Assembly: GCA_015039465.1 (NCBI GenBank)
Contig: MU130532.1
Location: forward strand, 259,494 to 323,493
DNA length: 64,000 bases
DNA from: Phlegmacium glaucopus
Taxonomy: Eukaryota; Basidiomycota; Agaricomycetes; Agaricales; Cortinariaceae
Direction: 5' to 3'
Shown here: piece after piece, positions 47,592 to 56,855 of the stretch
How positions within the stretch are numbered: position 1 is the stretch's first letter
How the letters are laid out: each line of letters starts with the position of its first letter
Program-made: the position numbers and the translations under genes
Notes under the pieces: generated by a model
Seen by the model: the letters and a program-made list of their open reading frames with translations, nothing else
The model's database searches: none
What the model was told of the DNA's origin: nothing

Positions 47592-48420
47592 ATGGCGTAC
47601 TTGAAGAGGACTGAGCCAGACACTGTCGAGGCACATCGTCATCGGTGTTTCAAGCAAAGGTATTTCCATGCAGCAGGTGTCAGCGATGTGTGGGCCCTCA
47701 ATGCAGTACAAGAAATCAAGACTTGTACTGTCGCAATGGCTGTACCTAATTCCATTGGCTCTGGTGCCAATCCCCCATCAATATCTGCATCCCAACCCAC
47801 ACCATCACCCTTAACTACTCTACCACCTGCACCTGTGTCAACATCTAGTTCAATCAATCTAGCTCCGTCAAGTCCTATTGCGACCGTAGTCACCTCACTA
47901 TCTGCTTTAACAACTATGCTTCAGGCATCAACTTCCGCGTCGTCCGCTACATCGTCTGCAATTCCTGTGCCATCATCAACATCCTCTGTGCCGACATCAG
48001 CATCCTCCGCACCAACATCCGTCGTTTCATCTTCCACTCCAATCGGAGCCAACATAAATTCCTGTAGCCCTAATGTTATTACCTTTGCTTAAAAATTCTT
48101 TTGTTGCATCTCCCGTTCCCGTTAGGTCCACTCAATCCAAGTCCCAGAGCGTTGCCGCTGCCTTGGCTGCTTCCACTGGCTTAGTAATCAGGATCTGCTG
48201 CAGCTGCACAGCAAGCAACTGCTACAAATTCGGCTTTCACCTTGCCAGGCGTCTTTGCTGGAGTTTCAGTTGTTGCTTTTATAGCTGTTGGCTTGGTCAC
48301 CTATGAGCATACTAAATATCACAAGGTACGTCCTCCCTTTATCTCTCGTTGAAGGTTTAACACGTAGTCTCTGCTTCGCAGCTGTTTTAGCAATGTAAAC
48401 TCAGGGGAAATGGTGCTGCA
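47592..48420 (+). pseudogene. Ser/Thr-rich membrane-anchored protein relic
   Basis: The frame 47592-48092 encodes a stretch dominated by Ser, Thr, Pro and Ala (TPSPLTTLPPAPVSTSSS, SSTSSVPTSASSAPTSVVSS), typical of an O-glycosylated cell-surface stalk, and stops at 48090. About 100 bp on, a different frame gives SGSAAAAQQATATNSAFTLP and a membrane helix GVFAGVSVVAFIAVGLVTYE with EHTKYHK, then a GTACGT donor. Stalk and helix would belong to one protein but lie in different frames with stops TAG TAA just before the helix part (48181-48187). Family unknown. Confidence 0.45.
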
Positions 48421-49571
48421 ATGTTATGGGGGAAATATGGTATGATCATAACCAAGGCAAATTTGAAAGTCTGGGGAGAGAAAAGGCATCACGCTTTCTT
48501 GCTTATCGATGCAGTTTGAACACAAATCAGTCATTTCCAACGTTGACTAATTGGGCTTTTTTCTTCTTTATTTTTCGTCTTTCTCTGTAAATTATATCCT
48601 TGTTCTCGAATCGCACTGAGTGACATATATACCAGTAGGATGGGGTACTAAAACGATCCCATTCCGAGTCTTCCACTATACTAAATACAGAAGGGACCAC
48701 ATTGGGGTGTGCCCTCCTTTCCGGCTGGGCATAGCTGTCGAAAAGATGTTTTGGCAGAGTGGAAACTTGAACGACGATAGCAATGGAAGATATCTGATAT
48801 CATATATTCAATATTGAATATACATACTTATTGAAATTTTAGAATAAGGTAGCAGCCATCGGCATTCAGTTTACATTGGCGGCGACATGAAACATACCTC
48901 GGAGATGACTCGGGAGGAATCAACACACCCCCCCAAATGGGGAAGTTGTGAGACGCGTCCTTCGGCTGCCTCACGGCAGCTGGAGTTCTAACTATGTTTC
49001 ATATGTCCGAGTCGGTGGCTGCAGGATTTCATACACGCAAGATTGAAAAATAGATAAATAAAAAGTTGGCTGAACGGTGATGTCGTATATGCCATGCGCA
49101 GCAATGGCCCTCACCTACAAGCGTGGAGAGGGAAATAGAGAGGGAAATGGTTTGAGCAACCAAAGAAGGGGTGACGGGATCCTAGGGTGTTCACTTGGGC
49201 GCCGAACATAGCCTAAATGCGTCTACGATAAGAGCATCAATTAAAAGACGCGTTGGACGTGGGAAGCGACACATGATCAGTTTTGTTTTGTTTTGGTACA
49301 GTTTGGTGGGCGAAACTACATGCAGACTAAACTGCATAGGCGTCATTTGCCTCCTCCATCGCGCTCTATATCATTTCCAACTGGTTGGGTATTCAGTCGT
49401 TACGTTTATCTTGCACATATATAAGAGGAGTCCTTCAAGTCAATGAGAATGGCAATTAACTTTTGCACTCTGGAGTCTGGCCCGGGCCGTGATGAGAGAC
49501 GAAAATAGAGATGTCATAGCACTCCGGAAGCTGTAGCCTATACAACTACATGATTAATATTACCAACTAAT
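48421..49571. other. Intergenic
   Basis: No gene supported. Near 48780-48830 is a palindrome-rich ATATCTGATATCATATATTC region. From about 49110 the sequence matches the flanks of the array copies (GAGAGGGAAATGG... and GCGTCTACGATAAGAGCAT, shared with 53579). Confidence 0.45.
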
Positions 49572-50465
49572 CTATTGTATACTACATGGACAGCCACGAC
49601 CGTGACAGTGGCAACCCGACGAATGACCTGATGAATGAGCCGGAGAATGATTCGGATTCAGAGGGTCTTGCGAGCCTGAGTGGTGGCTGCTAGGTGGCGC
49701 CGTAGAGGGAGGGGTATACGGCAAGTGCGGGCCAGTAACTGGTTCTGGCTGGTGGCCTGGATCAGTGTGTGGCGTATGGTGTTCGGCACGGGCCCAATCA
49801 ACGACATTTCCTTTCCATTCACCAGTCTTCTTACTCTTCTTATATGCAAAGTTATTTCCGTTCTTGTCTCTAAAAATTCATGCAGGGTGAGCTGGGATCC
49901 AACGAAGCAATATCGACCCATGAAACTCGCCTATTTTCTATCCCATATTTAGCATTAGTCCTATCGATAGCACCGTGTGCAAGAGTATCAAGTTGTGCCT
50001 GGTTCAATCCTGTTTGGGATGCGTGCACACCCTTGTTCTTCTGAATCAGGTAGTGAGTGTCCGTGGCCGCGTCGTGTCCCCAGCCGAGGAACTGATTCGC
50101 GTGGTGAAGATTGGCGACTTCGTTCCCAGGGTGGCCAGCGGTGGGCCTTTCGTTTCTGTCGATGACCTTGGCAACAGCGTCGTGGCCTTTAAACTTCTGT
50201 GGAAGAGAGTAGACCCTGCTAGTCTGCCCCGCCCCAATCTTGTTCTCAGGATGTATGTCGTTTACCGCCTCCTGGACATTAGCGTAATCCCGTTTTGCAA
50301 AGGCAACAAGTCCCTTCGAAACCCGACAAGGTGTTAAAAACGTGGTAAGGAAATATAGCAAATTGAAAGCCTCACCTGGGCGGACGAGTCAACGGGTGCG
50401 CCAAATACGGGGTATGCAACGAAGCACAGGGACGCAAAGAGGATTGTCAGAGATTTATGATGCAT
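49572..50465 (-). CDS. Secreted compact kinase-like protein, copy C
   Basis: Exons 50376-50465, 49931-50313, 49572-49869 give 256 residues, the longest copy. Signal peptide as in A; AKR precedes DYANVQEAVN. Kinase-like landmarks are all present: IGAGQTSRVY, AVAKVIDRNE, a conserved Glu in HPGNEVANLHH, RDKNGNNF and NVVDWARA. The tail has an extra segment (SGSQDPLNPNHSPAHSSG) and ends CHCHGRGCPCSIQ. As in B the second intron begins with a GC donor (GCGAGT). Copies C and D form a pair (RNERPTAGHP, EVANLHH, NGNNF, CPCSIQ). No break found. Confidence 0.8.
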
Positions 50466-50534
50466 GCGGAATGAAGTGATTTATTGATAGGTAAAGAGGA
50501 CCAGCCTGGGGAAATTTCTGAGCAAAGCATGGGG

Positions 50535-50542
50535 ATTTTATA
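50535..50542 (-). promoter_or_regulatory. TATA box, copy C
   Basis: TATAAAAT 70 bp upstream of the start codon, same as in the other copies; the surrounding block is conserved to about 50810. Confidence 0.65.
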
Positions 50543-51030
50543 CAATGCAAGAATAAGGTTCGCCAGTGGTGGTGCAGAACATTTGATAGGAGTGTCAAAA
50601 ATCGACGGGCAGAGTTCTCATGTCATTGTCAATAGCTTCGCCACAATCCCACGTACGACGCGATAAAGAACATTCAAAATCCCCATTTTTCGGCCTGAAT
50701 ATTGCTCCTTACAAACCAGTGAGGAAGGGCTGCTCTTTCCCTCGATTTAAAGCCTACTAGACATCGGTGTGGAGAGGGAAATGGAGAGGGAAATGGTCTA
50801 AGGAACCAAAGAAGGGTGACGGGATAGGGTGTTCACTTGCGTGCCGAACATAGCCTAAGTAATATATTTAGATGCAAATCCATGGGCCCGGAGTAAAATG
50901 TCAAGCCAGTGAGAACGGGATCGGAGCTCTGCAGAGGATTGGCGAGATATTTCTGATATGATTGGAGGATAACAATAAACTGAGGAGGTCAGTTCAAGTC
51001 AGATGAGGACGGGTGAGCTCGTAGATCCAC

Positions 51031-51582
51031 GCGTCCGAGTCTGAAAAAAATGACGATTTCTCTCCGTAACATCCAGGACTATGGTCTCCCATAGTCTGAC
51101 TATGTTACGTGTCTATTTTTATAGTCCATGTGGGCGACACTTATTAATATAACATTCACACGAACCGTAGATCCGATTAACAAAGCATCCGTTACCTTTC
51201 GAACTCCGCTGAGCATCTTCAGGAACGGCTGGGAGCAACGGTTCAGTCAAGGTGCGCACTTCTGGCAAGCGACGATTTTATCTTGCTGCTTAAATGACTA
51301 TTTTTGTTCTATCTTAATAGTTGGAAGAAATCAATGAACAGCTAGCAACGTTAGCTATTAGGACACCGGAACTCATGTCTGCTTCTATGCTACGTGCTAT
51401 ACAGAGGCACCGTTCCGCCAACAATGAATCCGCAGCCGATGACTTGTAAGCGCTATGATATAGAATATGAGGTATTCAAAGGAACACGCGTACTCAATGT
51501 CATTTCGTACTCCCGAAAGGAGGTTTGCTTGATCTAAGGCATGTTTTTAGCATTTGCCTATGAAACTGTTAGTATTGCAAAT
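51031..51582 (+). repeat. Dispersed repeat, copy 2
   Basis: Inverted relative to 17464-18194. Carries the coding block LEEINEQLATLAIRTPELM, SASMLRAIQRHRSANNESAA and DDL then a stop at about 51450. It ends inside the 5' end of the GDT1-like relic, where the normal N-terminal sequence of that gene is missing. Confidence 0.75.
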
Positions 51583-52590
51583 AAATGCTGCTCTGACCGA
51601 ATTCCCTACTTTTGTCCTTTTCAGTGGGGAGAGCAGCCCCCAGACCTTACTACAATCCTTTGCAATGATTATCCTTTCCGAAAGCGGCGATAAAACCCCT
51701 CTCATTTCTGCTATCCTGGCCATGCGCCATCCACGACTCGTAGTCTTCGCAGGAGCATTCGGTTCTCTTGTCGTCATGTCTATTCTTTCAGCCGCAATGG
51801 GTCACCTCCTACACACCCTCATCCCACGAAGATGGACGCAAATAGCTGCATCCATTCTCTTTCTTTCTTTCGGCGCGAAAATGCTTTTGGAAGCACGGCA
51901 GATGAAAGGGGGCAATGAAAAAATTCAAGAGATGCGTGAGGCAGAGGAAGATATCGAAGATGACGACTCAGTGCATCATAGTGCAACCTTACACGAACAC
52001 GATATCCCTTTGGATGAGATGGAGAGCGGTGGTCATGTGGCCAATCAAACAGACCTTCAACGGAATCAAAGCGTCCGCCCTTCGTCAAAAGTTAGCTGGA
52101 TAGCTGATGGCGCTCGGAATTTCTGTAGCTTGTTCCTGGGACCGGTATTTGTTCAAGCCTTTGCACTTACATTTTTAGGAGAATGAGGTGATCGCAGTCA
52201 AATTGCTACCATCGCACTTGGAGCCGCACATGTCAGTCTTCTTTTTTGTATATTCCGATATGAAGGGTATTTAAAACACACATCTCAGAACGTATACCTT
52301 GTGGCTCTGGGTACAGTCATTGGACATGGATGCTGTATGTACGACATTAGCTGTCGTCGGAGGGAAATATCTATCAACAAAAATCTCAGTCAAACATGGT
52401 ATATTTAGTATCCCCCTAATTCCATTCCTCACTTGTTAACCATTGTTAAATTTTAATAGTTACCTTTGGCGGTTCGGTCCTCTTCCTATTATTCGGAGTT
52501 ATCTACCTATACGAAGCTTTTGCCATTTCTCGCGATGTCGGAATGTCTATCCCTATACTAGTAAGCCCAGAGGCAGAGCCAAGGACATAA
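51554..52590 (+). pseudogene. GDT1: GDT1/TMEM165-family cation transporter relic
   Basis: GDT1 proteins are Golgi Ca2+/Mn2+ transporters with two E-x-G-D-[KR]-[TS] motifs. The first motif is present (ILSESGDKTPLISAILAMRH), with helices SLVVMSILSAAMGHLLHTLI and IAASILFLSFGAKMLLEARQ and an acidic loop. The second motif carries an in-frame stop: FLGE, then TGA at 52184-52186, then GDRSQIATIALGAAH. Further on, TGTATGTA at 52334-52341 is a 4-bp duplication that shifts the frame before TTLAVVGGKYLSTKISVKH; the last exon (TFGGSVLFLLFGVIYLYEAF) ends at 52590. The N-terminus (signal peptide region) is replaced by a dispersed repeat. Dead by three independent lesions. Confidence 0.85.
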
Positions 52591-53080
52591 TCCTATACTC
52601 CAACATAAAGTTGAGTATTCATAATCTAATTGAGTTTTTATCGTCTGTCGCCCCGATTTGTGGGGTTGGTTGCCGCTAGTAAGCCTTACACAGTTCTAGT
52701 TCACAAAATTGTTCCATAACAAACACGATCACGCTTTGTCACGCGGGACTTGGTGAAAATTCGTTGAAATTGTGGCTGCTCGATATTGTCTGCCGCGTAC
52801 ATAGCTCATTTGCAACCCCTCAGTGCCCAATCTACCCTCTTCGTCAAATGTTGGCTCTCAGAACCCAAATGTTTCATTCTCGAGTGCCGGTGCTTGGAAT
52901 GGGGGTGAACATACTAACTTGAAATGACGAAGTTCAATTTTTTGGGTCAAAATTGTGTATTCTACAAAACTACACCAATCAATTGAAAATGTAAAAAAAA
53001 AAACATACTATAAAGTTATGTTGAAAAAAGAGATTTGTGGAAAGAATTTGAATGAAGTTGTGGTGATGCTCCATTTTACT
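52591..53080. other. Intergenic
   Basis: AT-rich, no coding motif. Confidence 0.45.
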
Positions 53081-53352
53081 CAGGCGCCTAAAACCAGCGC
53101 ACTCGTATCGCAGCATCGCTCGAAGGAGCTTCATCCCAAAGCGGTATTATATCAGTGTACAAACATAATACAAATATTTTGACAAACAAACAAACCTTAG
53201 GGCTCCAACTCAAGATAGAGCTCTATCGCGAGTTGCTCATTAGATGTATTTGCCTTTGTTTACATTTTGATGAAAAAATATGATAAGATAACAGTTCACA
53301 CTTTCGGATGAAGCTCCTTCGAGCGATACGAGCGCGCTGGTTTTAGGAGCCT
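53081..53352. repeat. Long inverted repeat (hairpin), MITE-like
   Basis: Left arm 53081-53136 and right arm 53305-53352 are reverse complements (CCTAAAACCAGCGC, CTCGTATCG and ATCGCTCGAAGGAGCTTCAT) apart from an extra 8-bp CAGCATCG in the left arm. Loop about 168 bp, AT-rich. No open frame of note. Confidence 0.75.
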
Positions 53353-53908
53353 GCATTTTACTATGTTTTACACAACAATAACGCCACAACAAAATATAAA
53401 CAACACCACTAAGGATTGGTCGCGAGTCTACTGTCAATCACCCAAATACATCTCTAAGCAGCAATTCCGGCGCTTTAACTGATGCCGAAAATCATAAATC
53501 AACCCATTTCTTCATTTTCTTGCATGATGACTTGGAGTGGACTTACGGCCAGCTTCTGTACCACACAACAATGGATAACGCGTCTACGATAAGGGCATTA
53601 ATTAAGAGACGCGTCGGACGAGGGAAGCAACACATGATCGATTGATCGTCTGATTTTAGTACGGTTTGGTGGGCACAACCAAACCGCGTAGGTGCCATTT
53701 ACCTCCATCGCACTCTATGGCTTACTTCATTTCCAACTAGCTGGGCATCCAGTCACTACGCTTATCTTGCACATATATAAGATCCTTCAGGTCAATGAGA
53801 ATGTCAGTCAACTTTCGCACTCTGGCCGGAGAATCAAAGCAGTGACGGGAGTCGAAAATAGAGATGTCATAGCCGGAAGATGTAGCGTGACTAATACTAC
53901 CAACTAAT
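53353..53908. other. 3' flank of copy D
   Basis: Matches the 3' flank of copy C from about 53579 (GCGTCTACGATAAGGGCAT...). No gene. Confidence 0.5.
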
Positions 53909-54789
53909 CTATTGTATACTGCATGGACAACCAGCACCGTGACAATGGCAACCCGAGGAATGACCTGAAGAATGAGCAGGAGAACCTCCATGCGGCTGTG
54001 GCGAGTTGTGGGTGCTAGGTGGCGCCGTAGAAGGAGGAGTGTATGGCAAGTTCGGGCCAGTAACTGGGTGTGGCTGGTGGCCTGGATCAGTGAGGTCCTT
54101 ATGGTGATCGGCACGAGCCCAGTCGACGACATTTCCTTTCCATTCACCAGTCTTCTTACTCTTCTTATATGCAAAGTTATTTCCGTTCTTGTCTCTAACA
54201 AAACCATGCAGGGTGAGCTGGGATCCAACGAAGCAATATCGACCCATGAAACTCACTTATTTTCTATCCCATACTTTGTTATAGTCCTATCGATAGCACC
54301 GTGTGCAAGAGTATCAAGCTGTCCCTGGTTCAACCCTGTTTCGGATGCGTGCACACCCTTATTCTTCTGAATCAGGTAGTGAGTGTCCGTGGCCGCGTCG
54401 TGTCCCCAGCCGAGGAACTGATTGGCGTGGTGAAGATTGGCGACTTCCTTCGCAGGGTGGCCAGCGGTGGGCCTTTCGTTTCTGTCGATGACCTTGGCAA
54501 CAGCGTCGTGGCCGTTAAACTTCTGTGGAAGGGAGTAAACCCTGCTAGTCTGCCCCGCCCCAATCTTGTTCTGAGGATGTATGTCGTTTACCGCCTCCTG
54601 GACGCTACCGTAATCCCGTTTTGCAAAAGCAGGTCCCTTCGAAAACCCGACAAGGTGTTAAAAACGTGGTAATGAAATATAGCAAATTGAAAGCCTCACC
54701 TGGGCGGACGAGTCAACGGGTGCGCCAAATACGGGGTATGCAAGGAAGCATACAGACGCGAAGAGGATTGTCAGAGATTTATGATGCAT
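53909..54789 (-). CDS. Secreted compact kinase-like protein, copy D
   Basis: Exons 54700-54789, 54257-54636, 53909-54194 give 251 residues. It starts MHHKSLTILFASVCFLAYPV; exon 2 opens GPAFAKRDYGSVQEAVN, one residue shorter than the others before the Kex2-type site. Kinase-like motifs persist: IGAGQTSRVY, AVAKVIDRNE, Glu in HPAKEVANLHH, DKNGNNF and NVVDWARAD. At the exon 2/3 joint the residue before the catalytic-type Asp is Lys rather than the Arg of A-C, because the exon ends AA. Donor is GTGAGT. The tail (GHQPHPVTGPNLPYTPP...) ends CHCHGAGCPCSIQ. Intact. Confidence 0.8.
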
Positions 54790-54861
54790 GAGGAAGAAAG
54801 TGGTTTATCGAAAGGTATTATAGAGGTCCAGCCTGAAGAAATTTCTGAGCAAAGCCTAGGG

Positions 54862-54869
54862 ATTTTATA
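54862..54869 (-). promoter_or_regulatory. TATA box, copy D
   Basis: TATAAAAT about 73 bp upstream of the start codon, in the shared promoter block (here with a 3-bp TTA insert near 54818). Confidence 0.65.
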
Positions 54870-55393
54870 CGATGCAGGAATAAGGTTCACCAAGGGTGGC
54901 GCAGAACATTCGATAGGAGTGTCAAAAATCGACAGGCGGTGTTCTGCTGTCAATAGTTTCGCCACAATCCCGCGTACATATCGGATGATTATTGACGCGG
55001 ACGAGAGAAGGAACATTCAAAATCCCCATTTTTTGGCCTGAATATTGCTCATTACAAAGCTGCCCTTTCCCTCGATTTAAAGGCTACTGGACATGTGTGT
55101 GGAGAGGGAAATGGTCTAAACAACCAAAGAAGGGTGACGATAGCAATGATAAGTATTAGGGGCTTCTAGCTTGAGCGCCTTAAGGTTAGTGATATATTTA
55201 GATGCAAATCTATGGGCCGGAGTAAATCCATAAATGTCAGGTTGGACATTGTCCTTACGTCTATGTCCGAGTCACAGGTTGTCACACTCATAGCTGTCAG
55301 CGTCTTACATCCACCATGTGATGTCGATCACTCTGCATCGCCTTTGCTGCGTTATTTGAATAAGCTTAGTCTCTTCCATATACGACTGCCAAA
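54870..55393. other. Intergenic, promoter flank of D
   Basis: Array flank to about 55160, then unique sequence that presumably contains the promoter of the following F-box-like gene. No gene supported. Confidence 0.45.
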
Positions 55394-56855
55394 ATGTTCA
55401 AGCTCTCCCAAAGACTCTTTGGAAGGATTCTTCCAACATCTCTCGATAATTCTGGTGACGATAACAATACACCATGTCCCCCTGAACTTTTAGATCGGAT
55501 TATCGACCACCTCCATAACGACAGGCTGACCTTACTAGCCTTGGGTCTCACGTCCACGCAGACCTTGATCAGAAGTCGCCTTCATCTCTTTGCGAATCTA
55601 GAATTCAACCATGGCGATAAGCAGTTTGACGCTTTCCTCGCCCTCCTTGATTCTCCTTGGACGAGCTTTACATACGCCGTCGAGTCTCTGAACATCAAAG
55701 GGATATTCAATCGTTTAGCTGGGGATAATTACAAGTACCATCCAACCCGGAATATTCCTCGGATCACCGCTAATTTACAAAATCTGAAGACGCTTCGGCT
55801 GACGTCAATATCGTGGCCTTATATCCCGCGCCATGTCCGAGACTTATTCTTCCAGCTCGATATCACAAACCTCCACCTTGACTCTGTGGAGTTTACTATG
55901 TACCAGCAAAACGACGTTCTGGAGCTTTTCATGAGGCTCCAACCGTCTATAAAGTCAATTACACTGTACAACCTACAATTCAACGATGATGACATTCCCG
56001 ATCTTTCTCGTGACGCCTCGATCTTCAGACGCCAAATTCACTTGGAGACACTCGATACTACTTCGCTCTTGCTTTTGAAAGACGTCTGGGATCCGCAGGG
56101 AACGAACGATCTCGACGTTACAGTTGAATCGTTCCATCTTCGACTGCCTCAAATGTCCAGATTAAATAGAGAGGCATACACTCCTTTCATCTCAAGATTC
56201 TTACAACGCGTCGGGCCATCTCTCCATCATCTTTTCATAAAGTTGTCAGATCCATATTTTGATTCTCGTAAGCAAATTTTTCGATATCCACCCCGCTATG
56301 ACTTGACGAAATCTGTTTGCAGACGCCTTGACCTATTACGGCTCTGTGGACTTTTCGCGATGCGTAAATGTACGCATTATTCACATTGGCACTATCACAC
56401 TGGACCAGATATCACGATCGCGGAAGGAGATGTCGCCGATGCTATCGACGATGTGGACATCGCTCGCGAGTTTATCTTCTAATTCGCCTTCACTACTAGA
56501 AGAAATTGTACTCATTTTCAGGCCGTTTCATGAAATTGGTGGAACCCCCGAGAAGAAGGCGGCAGAGTTGGAGAGCTTTGATTGGTTGGATCTCGTTGGG
56601 CGGTTGCAGGATATGTTCCAGAGTTTGAAGACGGTCACTGTTGGTGTGGGATATTATGTGGTGGATGGCGAGGACTTCACTCCGTACGTTAATGCGCTGC
56701 GTCGGGCTCCGGGAATACAGCAACTCGAAGAAAAAGGGATTGTGTCTTTACAGATGATTCCTTGGAAAACCTATGGATCGGTAAGTCCATTTACTGAACG
56801 GTTGAAATAGGTTTTAAGCTGATGTATCCCATAGCCTGACCCAACGTGGAAGTAG
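55394..56855 (+). CDS. F-box-like protein
   Basis: ATG 55394; exon 1 runs to 56267, a 55-nt intron (56268-56322) follows, then 56323-56780, and a probable last exon 56835-56855 (PDPTWK) after a GTAAGT...CATAG intron; without that splice the frame ends at 56810. The N-terminus CPPELLDRIIDHLHNDRLTL is an F-box-type helix pair, followed by ALGLTSTQTLIRSRLHLFAN and leucine-rich stretches (NLKTLRLTSISWPYIP, SLHHLFIKLSDPY). Typical of the large agaric F-box-like family; partner unknown. Not closely related in sequence to the F-box-like gene at 19-21 kb. Confidence 0.8.
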
